The position numbers and the translations under genes are program-made. A stretch of 41,743 nucleotides of DNA from Treponema sp. (GTDB lineage Bacteria > Spirochaetota > Spirochaetia > Treponematales > Treponemataceae), in contig JAGCUI010000066.1 of the NCBI GenBank assembly GCA_017962965.1, positions 1 to 41,743 on the forward strand. The letters are read 5' to 3'. This document shows positions 33,037 through 41,743 of the stretch, piece after piece; positions within the stretch are counted from its first letter, which is position 1, and each line of letters starts with the position of its first letter. Below the pieces are notes generated by a model. The model did not search any database, was not told the DNA's origin, and worked only from the letters and a program-made list of their open reading frames with translations.

Positions 33037-33498
33037 ATGGATTATATTCCTTACAGCAAAATTAAGTATTACTCAGAATGTGCGCCGCTGGTAGAAGGTC
33101 TTGGATATAAGCTTGTTGATTTAAAAATTATTCCCGGCAAAACTACCACAAAAATTTCTGCAATTGTTACTCCTATTCAGAATGACGTGAACATGGGTGT
33201 AAATGATTGTGCAAAGGTACACAGAGCATTGCTTCCCCGATTAGAAGCTCTTCTTGGTACCGAAGATACAACAATGGAGCTTACAAGCCCGGGCATTGAA
33301 CACAATATTAAAAATGCTGCAGAATTTTCTGTATTTACAGGAAGGGATGTAAGGGTATGGGATAAAACTGTTACCGATTGGGTAGGAGGAAAAATCCTTT
33401 CATCAGATGAAAAATCTGTTACTTTGGAAAAAGAAAGCGGTGAATCTTTCACTGTACTTTTTGATAATATAGCGAAAGCAAAATTTTTAACAAAATAA
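33037..33498 (+). CDS. rimP: Ribosome maturation factor RimP
   Basis: 153 residues, needed for 30S subunit maturation. Family marks are GYKLVDLKIIPGK, the INDCAKVHRAL-type stretch (MGVNDCAKVHRALLPRLEALL) and the ELTSPGIEHNIKNAAEF segment (SPG.xR-like). A C-terminal SH3-like part follows (VGGKILSSDEKSVTLE). AAGAGGT precedes ATG. It heads the conserved rimP-nusA-infB-rbfA block. Confidence 0.93.
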   Translation: MDYIPYSKIKYYSECAPLVEGLGYKLVDLKIIPGKTTTKISAIVTPIQNDVNMGVNDCAKVHRALLPRLEALLGTEDTTMELTSPGIEHNIKNAAEFSVFTGRDVRVWDKTVTDWVGGKILSSDEKSVTLEKESGESFTVLFDNIAKAKFLTK

Positions 33499-33511
33499 AG
33501 GGAGGCTTAAA

Positions 33512-34987
33512 ATGTCAGAAATGGCAGAAGCTATCCGCCAGCTGATTCAGGAAAAAGGTTATTCTGAAGATTCAGTAAGGCAGACAATTGAAAAAGCACT
33601 TAAAGCTGCATACAAAAGAACTTATGGAACAGACGAAAACGCAATCGTAAAATTCAACGATGATATGTCTGATGTTTCAATTTTTTCAAGAAAAGTTGTA
33701 ATTGACGGAGTTTATGATCCTGTAAAAGAAATCGAACTTGAAGATGCAAGAAAATTAGCAGGTGATGAAATTGAAGAAGGCGACGAAATTGATATCCGCG
33801 AAGATCCAAAATCTTTTGCACGCTCGGCAATTTCTACCGGTAAACAGGAAGCGCACAAAGGCTTGAACGAAGATTATAAAAAATCTTTGATGAACGAATA
33901 TAAAGACAAGGTTGGCGAAATCATCATCGGTTATTACCAGAGAGAAAGAAACGGCAACATTTATGTAGACCTTGGAAACGCAGGAAGACTCGAAGGTGTT
34001 CTCCCTGTAAAATATCAGTCTAAGCTCGAATTCTACGAAAAGAACGACAGAATTAAGGCTTTGATTGTAGATATTAAACCAACTAATTCAGGAATCCAGC
34101 TTGTACTTTCAAGAAGCGATCCACGCCTTGTAAGTCAGATTCTCGAAAAAGAAGTTCCAGAAATTACAGACGGAACTGTAGAAATTACAAAGATTGTACG
34201 CGATGCAGGCTACAGAACAAAGATTGCTGTTTATTCAAAACGCGAAGAAGTAGATCCAGTTGGAGCATGTGTTGGTCTTAAGGGTGTTCGTATTCAGAAT
34301 GTAATCCGCGAATTACTCAACGAAAAAATTGACGTTCTTAAATGGGATCCGGATCCAACAGTATTTATTAAAAACGCACTTTCACCAGCACAGGTACAGC
34401 GCGTAATCATCACAGATGCAGATAAGAGACAGGCACTTGCAATTGTAGAAGAAAGCCAGTTCTCACTTGCAATCGGTAAACAGGGACAGAATGTTCGCCT
34501 TGCAAATAAGCTCTGCGACTGGAACATCGATGTTAAGACAGTTGAACAGGCTGCAGAACTTGACCTTTCTTCATTCACAACTGTACAGAATGCTCAGGCT
34601 CTCTTTAATGACGAAGAACAGGTTGATGAAATTGTTACTGTTGCAGAATTACCTGGAGTTGATGCAGAAATTGCAGAACTTCTCAAAGAAAACGGAATTG
34701 AACAGATTCAGGACTTTGTTGAAGCATACGATAACAATTCAATCGAAATCGAAGGAGTTTCAAAAGAAGCTCTTGATAAGATAAATGAACTTATTAATGA
34801 AAACGTTGAGTTTGTAGAAGAAGAAGCAGAAGAAGAAACTGCAGAAGCAGAACAGGCTCAATCAGAAGATAACGAACCACAGGAAGAAGAATATTTCTGT
34901 CCTGAATGTGGTGCAAAAATTACACCGGATATGACAAAATGTCCAAACTGCGGCATTGAGTTAGTATTCACAGAGGAAGAGGAATAG
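33512..34987 (+). CDS. nusA: Transcription factor NusA with C-terminal zinc ribbon
   Basis: 491 residues: the N-terminal RNA-polymerase-binding domain, S1 (~130-200), two KH domains (~205-345, with VGACVGLKGVRIQNVIREL and AIGKQGQNVRLA), then a helix-hairpin-helix-like segment (VAELPGVDAEIAELLKENGI). The protein ends with an acidic linker and a zinc-ribbon motif, Cys463-X2-Cys466 ... Cys477-X2-Cys480, which is not a standard part of bacterial NusA. It regulates pausing, termination and antitermination. GGGAGG precedes ATG. Confidence 0.95.
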   Translation: MSEMAEAIRQLIQEKGYSEDSVRQTIEKALKAAYKRTYGTDENAIVKFNDDMSDVSIFSRKVVIDGVYDPVKEIELEDARKLAGDEIEEGDEIDIREDPKSFARSAISTGKQEAHKGLNEDYKKSLMNEYKDKVGEIIIGYYQRERNGNIYVDLGNAGRLEGVLPVKYQSKLEFYEKNDRIKALIVDIKPTNSGIQLVLSRSDPRLVSQILEKEVPEITDGTVEITKIVRDAGYRTKIAVYSKREEVDPVGACVGLKGVRIQNVIRELLNEKIDVLKWDPDPTVFIKNALSPAQVQRVIITDADKRQALAIVEESQFSLAIGKQGQNVRLANKLCDWNIDVKTVEQAAELDLSSFTTVQNAQALFNDEEQVDEIVTVAELPGVDAEIAELLKENGIEQIQDFVEAYDNNSIEIEGVSKEALDKINELINENVEFVEEEAEEETAEAEQAQSEDNEPQEEEYFCPECGAKITPDMTKCPNCGIELVFTEEEE

Positions 34988-34995
34988 GATAATTT

Positions 34996-37575
34996 ATGGC
35001 TGAAGAAAATGAAAAAAAGCCCGAATTTGTTGTTCACAAGAAGGAACAGGAACCTAGCTCTGCTAAGGCTGCCGGTAAAAGCGGTGCGTCTGCAGAAAAG
35101 AAAAGGGTAATTGTAGTTAAAAAGAAGGCACCTCAAGCCGCTGCCCCAGCAAAAACTCCTGCCGATTCTCAGAAAAAAGTTGTAGTAAAATCTGCTGCAA
35201 AGGTTGAACCTAAAAAAGATACAGCTTCTGACTCAGCTGCCCCTAAAAAGGTTGAAAATAAAAAGACCACTTTTGAATTAAATCCTTCACGTCCAAACGT
35301 AAAGGCTGGAAATCTTTCCGACAAGGGAAGACAGAACAGCAAGGGCTTTAATCAGAATCGTAATGGTTCTAATGGAAAGACCTTTAATCGCGAAGGCGGT
35401 GGTTTTAGCGGTGCTCAGGCAAGACAAAGTTACCAGAACCGCGAAAGAGATAATTCCGGAAAGCCGGGACAGGGACGCCAGGGTGCGAACTTTGCCAAAA
35501 AAGGTGATTTCCAGAACAGACAGGGCTTTACACCAAGACAGGGTGGAGCAGGAAATGGAGGCTTCCGCGGACCAAGAAATGGTATGGGTGCGGGTGCAGC
35601 TCCTCTTCCAATCGACAATTCACGCTCTCCTGGAAAAAAGGCTGCCTACAAAGGTAAAAAACAGATTTATAATCGTAAAGACGAAGAACAATACGATGAT
35701 AAATTCTTTGAACAGAAAAAGAAGGTTGAAACTCCTGCAAGCGTAGTTCCAAAATCAATTGATATTATGGAATCTATTTCTGTTTCGGACCTTGCTCGTA
35801 AAATGAATCTTAAGGCAAGCGAAGTTATCGCAAAACTCATGGGAATGGGTATGATGGTAACTATCACTCAGTCAATCGATTCTGATACAGCAACACTCCT
35901 TGCAGCAGAATACAATTGTGAAGTTCACCTTGTTTCTCTTTATGATGAAACAGTTATTGAAAGCGAAAAAGACGACGGTGTTGAATTACAGTCTCGTCCA
36001 CCAATCGTAACAGTAATGGGACACGTAGACCATGGTAAGACAAAAACTTTGGATGCTATCCGCCATGCACATGTTGCAGAAGGAGAAGCCGGAGGAATTA
36101 CACAGTCTATTGGTGCTTATTCAGTAACTACAGAAAAAGGAAAGATTACATTCCTCGACACCCCAGGTCATGAAGCATTCACAATGATGCGTGCCCGTGG
36201 TGCTCAGGTAACAGATATCGTAGTTTTAGTAGTAGCTGCAGATGATGGTGTTATGCCTCAGACTCTCGAAGCTATTTTTCACGCAAAGGATGCAAAGGTT
36301 CCGATTATTGTTGCAGTAAACAAGGTTGATAAACCGGAAGCAAATCCGGACCGCGTAAAAACTCAGCTTTCTGAACTTGGTCTTACTCCGGAAGAATGGG
36401 GTGGAGACACTCAGTATGTACATATTTCCGCTTTGAAAAAAGAAGGTATTGATGATCTTCTGGATGCAATTCTTCTTCAGGCAGAAATGCTCGAACTCAA
36501 AGCAAACGATAAATGTCGTGCAGAAGGTAAGCTTCTTGAATCCCGCGTAGATCAGGGACGAGGTGTTGTTTCTTCTGTTATTATTCAGCGTGGTACATTG
36601 CATCAGGGTGATCCTTTTGTTGCAGGTATTTATTCCGGCCGTGTTCGTGCTATGTTCGACGACAGAGGTAAGAGAATTACAGAAGCAGGTCCTTCAATTC
36701 CTGTTGAAGTTCTTGGTATGGAAGAAATGCCTAATGCCGGTGATCCTTTCCAGGTAACAGAAAACGAAAAAGATGCACGTGCAATTTCTGCAAAAAGACA
36801 GGAACTCAAACGATTCGAAGCTGCAAAGGCTGTTAAAAAGACAACACTCGATACTCTCTATACAGATATCGAAAACAGTGAAGTTAATGAACTTAAGGTT
36901 ATCATCAAGGCTGATTTACAGGGTAGTGCCGAAGCTCTTAAAACTTCTCTCGAAAAGCTTTCTACACGCGAAATCCGCCTGAATGTTATTCACTCAAGTG
37001 CGGGTGCTATTAACGAATCTGATGTTACTCTTGCAGCAGCAGACTCAAATGCAATCATCATCGGATTTAACGTTCGTCCTACTCCAAAAGCAAAAGTACT
37101 TGCAGAACAGGAACAGGTTGAAATCCGTAAATATAACATCATCTACAAGTGTGTTGAAGAAATTCAGCAGGCTATGGAAGGTATGCTCCAGCCGGATACA
37201 AAAGAAGAAGTTATCGGTATGGTCGAAGTACGCAATACATTCAAAGTACCAAAGATTGGTGTTATTGCAGGATGTTCTGTTTCAGAAGGTATTGTACGCC
37301 GTTCAGCAAGCGTTAACCTCATCCGCGACGGAATTGTTAAATTCACAGGAAAGATTTCTTCCCTCAAGCGCTTTAAGGATGATGCAAAGGAAGTCAGCGT
37401 AGGATACGAATGTGGTATCGGTCTTGAAAACTGGCAGGACATTCAGGTTGGCGATAAGCTTGAAGTATTCGAAATTATCGAAGTTGCTAAAAAGCTTGGA
37501 AAGACAATTGCAGAAGAAGAAGCAGAAGCTGCTAAACGTAATGTAACTGCAACTGGTTCCGAAGGAGCTAACTAA
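34996..37575 (+). CDS. infB: Translation initiation factor IF-2
   Basis: 859 residues. The first ~245 are Lys/Ala-rich, then Gly/Asn/Arg-rich with short repeats ([18 protein letters not shown]), a variable IF-2 N-terminus. An IF2_N segment follows (~255-305). The GTPase domain has GHVDHGKT (~341), [18 protein letters not shown] and NKVDKP. Domains II-IV complete the factor, which brings initiator tRNA to the 30S subunit. The stop overlaps the rbfA start (TAATG). Confidence 0.97.
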   Translation: MAEENEKKPEFVVHKKEQEPSSAKAAGKSGASAEKKRVIVVKKKAPQAAAPAKTPADSQKKVVVKSAAKVEPKKDTASDSAAPKKVENKKTTFELNPSRPNVKAGNLSDKGRQNSKGFNQNRNGSNGKTFNREGGGFSGAQARQSYQNRERDNSGKPGQGRQGANFAKKGDFQNRQGFTPRQGGAGNGGFRGPRNGMGAGAAPLPIDNSRSPGKKAAYKGKKQIYNRKDEEQYDDKFFEQKKKVETPASVVPKSIDIMESISVSDLARKMNLKASEVIAKLMGMGMMVTITQSIDSDTATLLAAEYNCEVHLVSLYDETVIESEKDDGVELQSRPPIVTVMGHVDHGKTKTLDAIRHAHVAEGEAGGITQSIGAYSVTTEKGKITFLDTPGHEAFTMMRARGAQVTDIVVLVVAADDGVMPQTLEAIFHAKDAKVPIIVAVNKVDKPEANPDRVKTQLSELGLTPEEWGGDTQYVHISALKKEGIDDLLDAILLQAEMLELKANDKCRAEGKLLESRVDQGRGVVSSVIIQRGTLHQGDPFVAGIYSGRVRAMFDDRGKRITEAGPSIPVEVLGMEEMPNAGDPFQVTENEKDARAISAKRQELKRFEAAKAVKKTTLDTLYTDIENSEVNELKVIIKADLQGSAEALKTSLEKLSTREIRLNVIHSSAGAINESDVTLAAADSNAIIIGFNVRPTPKAKVLAEQEQVEIRKYNIIYKCVEEIQQAMEGMLQPDTKEEVIGMVEVRNTFKVPKIGVIAGCSVSEGIVRRSASVNLIRDGIVKFTGKISSLKRFKDDAKEVSVGYECGIGLENWQDIQVGDKLEVFEIIEVAKKLGKTIAEEEAEAAKRNVTATGSEGAN

Positions 37576-37973
37576 TGGGTCAGTACAGACTGCAGAGATT
37601 AAACGATCAGGTCCGCGACGAAATCTCCAAATTGATTTTACATGGAGACGTTAAGGACCCGAGAGTTAATACTTTTTTAAGCATAAACCGTGTAGAAGTA
37701 ACAAGCGATTTACGCTATGCAAAAGTATATGTCTCTACCTTTCTTACAGATAATCAGTTAAAACACGGGGTTGCAGGTTTAAATGCAGCTGCCGGTTTTA
37801 TCCAGAGAGAAATTGCAAAAAAATTAAGATTACGTCAGTTTCCAAAGCTTCAGTTTATTGTAGATTCAGGCATGAAAGAAGGCTTTAATATGGTTCAGAA
37901 ATTAAATGAACTTGAACGCCAGTCAAAGGCAAACGAAGAAACACTGCCTTCGGAAGAAAATAAAAAGGATTGA
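37575..37973 (+). CDS. rbfA: Ribosome-binding factor A
   Basis: 132 residues, a KH-like 30S assembly factor. Marks are RLNDQVRDEISKLI, DVKDPRVNTFLSINRVEVTSDLRYAKVYVS and RLRQFPKLQFIVDSGMKEG. GGAG lies ~9 nt before ATG, which overlaps the infB stop by one base. Its stop lies inside the left arm of the shared terminator with truB. Confidence 0.95.
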   Translation: MGQYRLQRLNDQVRDEISKLILHGDVKDPRVNTFLSINRVEVTSDLRYAKVYVSTFLTDNQLKHGVAGLNAAAGFIQREIAKKLRLRQFPKLQFIVDSGMKEGFNMVQKLNELERQSKANEETLPSEENKKD

Positions 37974-38005
37974 TTCCCCGATTGTTTAAGGGAGTCAGTC
38001 CTTTT
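37963..38005. terminator. Bidirectional terminator between rbfA and truB
   Basis: A 16-bp stem with two G-T pairs (37963-37978 and 37990-38005, AAAAGGA...TCCTTTT), with A and T runs on both sides. It overlaps both stop codons and can serve both convergent genes. Confidence 0.8.
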
Positions 38006-38984
38006 AATTTATAACCATCTTATATTTAATCCTCTTTTCCTGATTCTTTTCTATAAGTCCTGCAAAATCATTTTCAGAAGTATAAACTGCAAGCATGGTA
38101 TTTTCCGGAATGGTGTAAAGATTTGTATCAAAGTTTTTGCTTCTTAAAGGCCGACCGTTTCTAAAGTCATCATCAGCCTGTAAAGAATTAAGATGAATGA
38201 TGGAAAATCCGCAGAGACGTGCAGCCTCTTCATCAAAGGTTTTCATTTTATTTATAATTTCATCTGTAAGATCAATCGTTCTTGAATCAATATCTATATC
38301 GCGGTTTTTAATAACAGAATCGATTGTAAAAGGTTCAAGAAGATTAAAGCCTGCAGCATCTTCTATATTAAAATTCCCGACCTTTGTTCTGTATAAACCA
38401 AGAAGATGACCTGTGCTACCGGCCTTTTGTGCAATGTCGCGGGCAAGACAGCGGATGTAAGTTCCCTTAGAAACATTAAAATCAATCAGGGCATATTCAA
38501 CAAGGCCGTCAGCGCTTAGTTTTGTTTCTTTTATATCAGCACTGTGAATCTGTACTTCGCGGCTTTCCATCTGTACTTCCTGTCCCTGTCTGATTAAATC
38601 ACTTGCACGCTTCCCGTTTATGTGGATAGCACTGAACACCGGCGGAGTCTGCATGATTTTTCCCGTGAATGCTTTTACAGCTTCTTCAAGGTTTTTGAGT
38701 GAGGGAAGGGCAGAGGTTTTTACTACATTACCGGTATATTCAAGAGTATCCGTTTCTTCACCGAATTTTATTACTGCGCTGTAAGATTTATCAAACTCGA
38801 TGATGTTTCCTGCAAGTTTTGTAAGACGGCCAGTACATACAACCAGTAATCCCTGTGCAAAACTGTCGAGGGTTCCCGTGTGTCCAACCTTTGTTGTATC
38901 AAGTGCCCGTTTGATGGCAGAGATTGAATTAAACGAAGTAGGACCTTTTGGTTTTGCAAAAAGAATTATGCCGTCTTTATTCAT
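38004..38984 (-). CDS. truB: tRNA pseudouridine-55 synthase TruB
   Basis: 326 residues. It converts U55 to pseudouridine in the T-loop of tRNAs. The catalytic Asp is Asp40 in GHTGTLDSFAQGLLVV. KPKGPTS near the N-terminus, KSYSAVIKFGEETDTLEYTG and GTYIRCLARDIAQKAGS are further family marks. The C-terminal ~110 residues are divergent. It is on the strand opposite rbfA and shares one base with the stop of the upstream solute-binding protein gene. Confidence 0.94.
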   Translation of the reverse strand: MNKDGIILFAKPKGPTSFNSISAIKRALDTTKVGHTGTLDSFAQGLLVVCTGRLTKLAGNIIEFDKSYSAVIKFGEETDTLEYTGNVVKTSALPSLKNLEEAVKAFTGKIMQTPPVFSAIHINGKRASDLIRQGQEVQMESREVQIHSADIKETKLSADGLVEYALIDFNVSKGTYIRCLARDIAQKAGSTGHLLGLYRTKVGNFNIEDAAGFNLLEPFTIDSVIKNRDIDIDSRTIDLTDEIINKMKTFDEEAARLCGFSIIHLNSLQADDDFRNGRPLRSKNFDTNLYTIPENTMLAVYTSENDFAGLIEKNQEKRIKYKMVIN

Positions 38985-40723
38985 TATTTATTACCGTAGC
39001 GCTTTACAAGTATGTCGAGCTGTTTCTGCATATAGACATAATAGTCTTTTTCGAGTTTTTTCTGTTCTGCAGAATAAGATTTCCATTTTGATTCAAACTC
39101 AGAAGTTTTACAGGTTACAAGGGACGGAATATTCTGGACTGCATAGTCTTGTACTGCAAATAGAGATTGAGTGAGTCTGTAACCTTCATCTGTATCAGAA
39201 TTTGGATTGTATCTCCACAACGGATACCAGAATGGATTAGGAAGAGGGTTTTTATCCATCATTTCTGCATATGAATCAACTTTATAAGCATCGAATAATT
39301 GATTATCAATCTTTTCTACAGTTTTTCTGTAAACAGATGGGAAATCATCGATTCTCTGAAGATATCCGCTCTTTCTTTTTCCTTCAAGCTGAGGAGCCAT
39401 ATTAATCCATAAGGTTGCCTGGTTTTCATTCTTCCAGAAAGGATCTTTCTGTTTATTTATCTGATCTTGTGTTCTATAAGGAATTTTTTTAGAATCAAGT
39501 TTATAGTCTTCGCCTTCGAATCCCCAGTAAAGAATTTTCTGATTTTGTTCTTTAATCATCTCGTCCAAAAATTTAAGGATTTTGATTGCTTTTTCATCGC
39601 TGCAGTTTTTCGAAATAGATATTCCCTGTTCAGATGGTAAAAGACTGTCGCGATATGCCGGTTTTATTGATTTATCAAAAACCAAAGGAAGAGGGCAGTA
39701 GGTTCTTTCATACATTGTCTTATCTTTAAGATTATCTATATTCCAAAAGAATTCCCATCCCTGACAGAACATTCCAAGTACAATTCCCTGATTGAGTTGG
39801 TCATGAAAGTGGTCTCTTGTATCTGTGAAAATTGTTGATGGAACAAGGCCCTGTTTATGATATTTATTCAATGTATTAAGCCATTTTTTTGCATCATCAT
39901 TTGTAAAAATACTTTCTGCTATATATTTATTGTTCTTGTAGATAACTTTTGCATATCCGTCGTTTGGAGAGCCAGCAAGAAAATAACCTGGATTCCATAA
40001 GTTAAACGATTCCCAGTCGTAGCATAAGATAGAGAAAGGAATTGTTGGCTTACCGTTAATGCTTGGATACTTTTTATAATATTTTCCGAGAAGTTCAAAG
40101 TATTCATCTATTGTTGTAATTTTGGGATAATTAAATTCTTTAAGTACTGCTTTTTGAATCCAGAATGCGCTCTGGTTATAGTAAGTACCGCCATCAGGGC
40201 CATCCATTACGCCAAAGGTAGGAAGAGTGTATATATGTTCTTTTTTGATTGTAGTCATAGTTGCCAGTTCAGAATCAGCAAAGAGCATCTGGTTCCATAC
40301 AGAGGCGTAATGCTTCATCAGATTAGGGCAGTGTTTTTCGAGTAAAGGTTTTAAATCTTTAAGGCAATTATTATCTTTTAAGATTTCTGTGTTCTTACAG
40401 TGAAGAATATCAGGAAAATTATTATTTGCCATATACTGGGCAAGCATTTGAGTTTCATTTTTTTTCCCAAGAATATCCCATTTAAAAGTTACTCCGAAAG
40501 TGTTTTTTATCCATCTGTAAATCTTATTTGTTTTAGATGGTGTTTCAAGGTCTTGATGTGTATAAATTGAAATTCTAAGCGGCCCGTCAGTTTCTTTACT
40601 GAATACAGTTTTTGTATCCTGCTCGTAGTCGATAAATGTTGTGTTACTGTTCGAACTGGTTAAACCCAGAAAACACAAAACAATTAATGTGAATGATAAA
40701 AACAATTTTGTAAAACTTTTCAT
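38984..40723 (-). CDS. ABC transporter solute-binding protein (LipO-like)
   Basis: 579 residues from the start chosen here, beginning MKSFTKLFLSFTLIVLCFLGLTSS. The signal sequence lacks an obvious lipobox Cys, so it may be cleaved or act as an anchor. The body matches large extracellular solute-binding proteins (sugar/oligosaccharide type): QMLAQYMANNNFPDIL, YTLPTF, and TIDEYFELLGKYYKKYP. An in-frame ATG at 40771 would add 16 residues, but AAGGAG lies just before 40723. No permease genes are adjacent. It is followed directly by truB. Confidence 0.85.
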   Translation of the reverse strand: MKSFTKLFLSFTLIVLCFLGLTSSNSNTTFIDYEQDTKTVFSKETDGPLRISIYTHQDLETPSKTNKIYRWIKNTFGVTFKWDILGKKNETQMLAQYMANNNFPDILHCKNTEILKDNNCLKDLKPLLEKHCPNLMKHYASVWNQMLFADSELATMTTIKKEHIYTLPTFGVMDGPDGGTYYNQSAFWIQKAVLKEFNYPKITTIDEYFELLGKYYKKYPSINGKPTIPFSILCYDWESFNLWNPGYFLAGSPNDGYAKVIYKNNKYIAESIFTNDDAKKWLNTLNKYHKQGLVPSTIFTDTRDHFHDQLNQGIVLGMFCQGWEFFWNIDNLKDKTMYERTYCPLPLVFDKSIKPAYRDSLLPSEQGISISKNCSDEKAIKILKFLDEMIKEQNQKILYWGFEGEDYKLDSKKIPYRTQDQINKQKDPFWKNENQATLWINMAPQLEGKRKSGYLQRIDDFPSVYRKTVEKIDNQLFDAYKVDSYAEMMDKNPLPNPFWYPLWRYNPNSDTDEGYRLTQSLFAVQDYAVQNIPSLVTCKTSEFESKWKSYSAEQKKLEKDYYVYMQKQLDILVKRYGNK

Positions 40724-40742
40724 ATTATTTCTCCTTACAGAT

Positions 40743-40771
40743 AGTGTAATGGAAAGAATGAAATAAAGCAA
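40743..40771 (-). promoter_or_regulatory. Promoter of solute-binding protein gene
   Basis: On the minus strand: TTGCTT (40771-40766), a 17-nt spacer, then TACACT (40748-40743). It lies about 20 nt before the start codon at 40723, with AAGGAG between. Confidence 0.5.
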
Positions 40772-40853
40772 TTTAGTTTTATTGTAGTAATGTAAGACTT
40801 ATGTTTCGGGGAGAGGGGGAATGTTCCAAAATCAGATAAATTGAATGTTTTGT

Positions 40854-41174
40854 TTATCTTATTGCAATTTTTTTTACAAAAGGTAATGATTCAAAAGTTT
40901 TGTTTTCAAGCATACTGATTAATCTGCATGCAGTGCCAGTTGGATGATTAGTTCCTTTTTCCCAGGCTTCTACAGTTTTGCTGGAAACACCCATGTAATC
41001 TGCAAAAAGAACTTGTGTCATCCCCACCGAATTACGTATGTCTCGAATCTGCTTATTATCATATTTTTTTACAGGCTGAATTTCATAAACTGTTTTACGA
41101 CCATTTAGCTCACCACGTTCAATTCCAATTGCTTCATTCAGCCCAGTCATTAAGTCTTTATAATAATTATTCAT
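40854..41174 (-). CDS. HigA-type antitoxin, XRE-family HTH
   Basis: 106 residues with an N-terminal ~45-residue region (toxin-facing) and a helix-turn-helix (RDIRNSVGMTQVLFADYMGVSSKTVEAWEKG). It overlaps the upstream toxin gene by 8 bp, the toxin-first order of HigBA systems. The protein would neutralise the toxin and repress the operon through the palindrome at 41543-41565. Confidence 0.9.
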   Translation of the reverse strand: MNNYYKDLMTGLNEAIGIERGELNGRKTVYEIQPVKKYDNKQIRDIRNSVGMTQVLFADYMGVSSKTVEAWEKGTNHPTGTACRLISMLENKTFESLPFVKKIAIR

Positions 41175-41526
41175 GATTGGTCCTCCAGTTTTTATCAGCT
41201 TCTTTTTTTAAGATTCGCACAAGTTTTTTGATACTATTTTTTTCAGAATCATTAAGATTTTGTTTTTCATCTTTTGAAAAGACTTGAATTAAATAGTTTT
41301 TCTCGAAAGCAGCAAAATCTACATAACAAACTCTGGCACTGCCACTTTTTCCACGACCTTCAAAAGCATAACGAATCTTTCTAAGACCACCAGTACCAAC
41401 CATAGTACTTCCTGCATCTGGATTTTTAATAAGATATTGCTGTAATTCAGCAAGATCGTCATCATCGAATCCGAGAGCATACCATTTCTTAGTAAAAGAA
41501 GGGGTTTCTATAAACTCTCTTTTCAT
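41167..41526 (-). CDS. HigB/RelE-family toxin
   Basis: 119 residues of the RelE/HigB superfamily (ribosome-dependent mRNA interferases): FTKKWYALGFDDDDLAELQQYLIKNP, GTGGLRKIRYAFEGRGKSGSARVCYVDF and the C-terminal FSKDEKQNLNDSEKNSIKKLV. The basic residues expected for catalysis are in the GLRKIRYAFEGRGKSGSARV region. A GAGAGGAAG site precedes ATG. The next gene is its antitoxin. Confidence 0.92.
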   Translation of the reverse strand: MKREFIETPSFTKKWYALGFDDDDLAELQQYLIKNPDAGSTMVGTGGLRKIRYAFEGRGKSGSARVCYVDFAAFEKNYLIQVFSKDEKQNLNDSEKNSIKKLVRILKKEADKNWRTNHE

Positions 41527-41540
41527 TTACTTCCTCTCAA

Positions 41541-41570
41541 ATATTACCCTATATTATAGGGTAATGTCAA
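41541..41570 (-). promoter_or_regulatory. higBA promoter with palindromic operator
   Basis: On the minus strand, TTGACA (41570-41565), an 18-nt spacer and TAATAT (41546-41541). A perfect palindrome of 10-bp arms (ATTACCCTAT/ATAGGGTAAT, 41543-41552 and 41556-41565) with a 3-nt centre covers the spacer, which fits autorepression by the HTH antitoxin. Confidence 0.75.
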
Positions 41571-41579
41571 TTATTTTTT

Positions 41580-41743
41580 TTGAGGTTAGTAGTTTTATTT
41601 CAAATATAATAAGCCTCAGATTTAGACACGGAGGAGAAAAAATAACGAATTTGTGCTAACCTCAAGGTAGGACAAATTCATGGGAAGAAAGAGAAAAGAT
41701 TTTTCAGACAAGTTCAAAATCGAAGTTGCGAAGGAAGCCCTCA
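41580..41743 (+). mobile_element. Left end of an IS3-family insertion sequence (partial)
   Basis: An OrfA start at 41680 marks an IS whose body runs off the window. Upstream, TTGAGGTTAG (41580-41589) is mirrored by CTAACCTCAA (41656-41665), and GAATTTGT/ACAAATTC (41647-41654 and 41672-41679) bracket the ribosome binding site. The exact terminal inverted repeat cannot be fixed without the right end. Confidence 0.65.
41680..41743 (+). CDS. IS3-family transposase OrfA, N-terminal fragment
   Basis: Only 21 codons are in the window (MGRKRKDFSDKFKIEVAKEAL). This is the classic start of the HTH OrfA of IS3-family elements, with F-S-x-x-F-K-x-x-V-A spacing. AAGGTAGG lies upstream in the loop of a hairpin whose right arm abuts the ATG. 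Truncated by the window edge. Confidence 0.75.
   Translation, partial: MGRKRKDFSDKFKIEVAKEAL

Noticed and set aside
37974..37986. 13-nt identity between the rbfA-truB terminator and the tRNA-Gln 5' end
   Set aside because: Short, and lying in a hairpin loop and arm; probably coincidence, though a tRNA fragment cannot be excluded.
40724..40771. N-terminal extension of the solute-binding protein
   Set aside because: The extension contains the AAGGAG site and the predicted promoter, and the signal peptide begins at the ATG at 40723.

Overview
The window looks like a chromosome segment of a host-associated Treponema or a close relative. Supporting signs are low GC, many spirochaete-style lipoproteins and hypothetical membrane proteins, a methyl-accepting chemotaxis protein, an FHA/phosphatase/Ser-Thr-kinase cluster, and the rimP-nusA-infB-rbfA block. 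The genus is an inference from protein character, not from a marker-gene search.

Layout. (1) 1-840: a DUF4160/DUF2442 pair behind a roughly 100-bp imperfect inverted repeat. (2) 841-10532: secA on the minus strand, then a plus-strand run of a lipoprotein, two membrane proteins, a Nudix hydrolase, an SH3-like lipoprotein, a NeuB-family synthase and mutS2. (3) 10533-11545: tRNA-Gln(CUG), an intact tRNA-Glu(CUC), then several broken or expanded tRNA-Glu-like copies interleaved with two families of short hairpin repeats. No common annotation class explains this stretch, and it is the most unusual part of the window. (4) 11546-14084: a spirochaete-type hypothetical and a PgeF/laccase-domain protein, convergent with a minus-strand hflK-hflC-membrane gene operon whose last gene carries an in-frame amber codon. 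(5) 17854-28345: a DUF4230 protein, a leucine-rich-repeat protein, ilvD, a chemoreceptor, a Mbeg1-like lipase, then FHA protein, metallophosphoesterase and Ser/Thr kinase. (6) 28477-31987: ornithine carbamoyltransferase, an ACT protein, coaX and hisS, with a REP/MITE-like palindrome between the first two. (7) 31987-38984: a secreted protein, then rimP-nusA-infB-rbfA behind a strong promoter and a leader terminator, convergent with truB. (8) 38984-41743: a solute-binding protein, a HigBA-type toxin-antitoxin pair with a palindromic operator inside its promoter, and the left end of an IS3-family element cut by the window edge.

How the genes work together. The core comprises protein export (SecA), membrane protease modulation (HflKC), translation and ribosome assembly (RimP, NusA, IF2, RbfA, TruB, HisRS, tRNAs), and phospho-signalling (kinase, phosphatase, FHA reader). 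Several genes without Shine-Dalgarno sequences have a -10 hexamer only 6-9 nt before ATG and often begin ATGAGT/ATGAGC, which points to leaderless mRNAs. The clearest candidates for something undescribed are the tRNA-Glu-derived array, with hairpins that show compensatory changes, and this leaderless promoter architecture.
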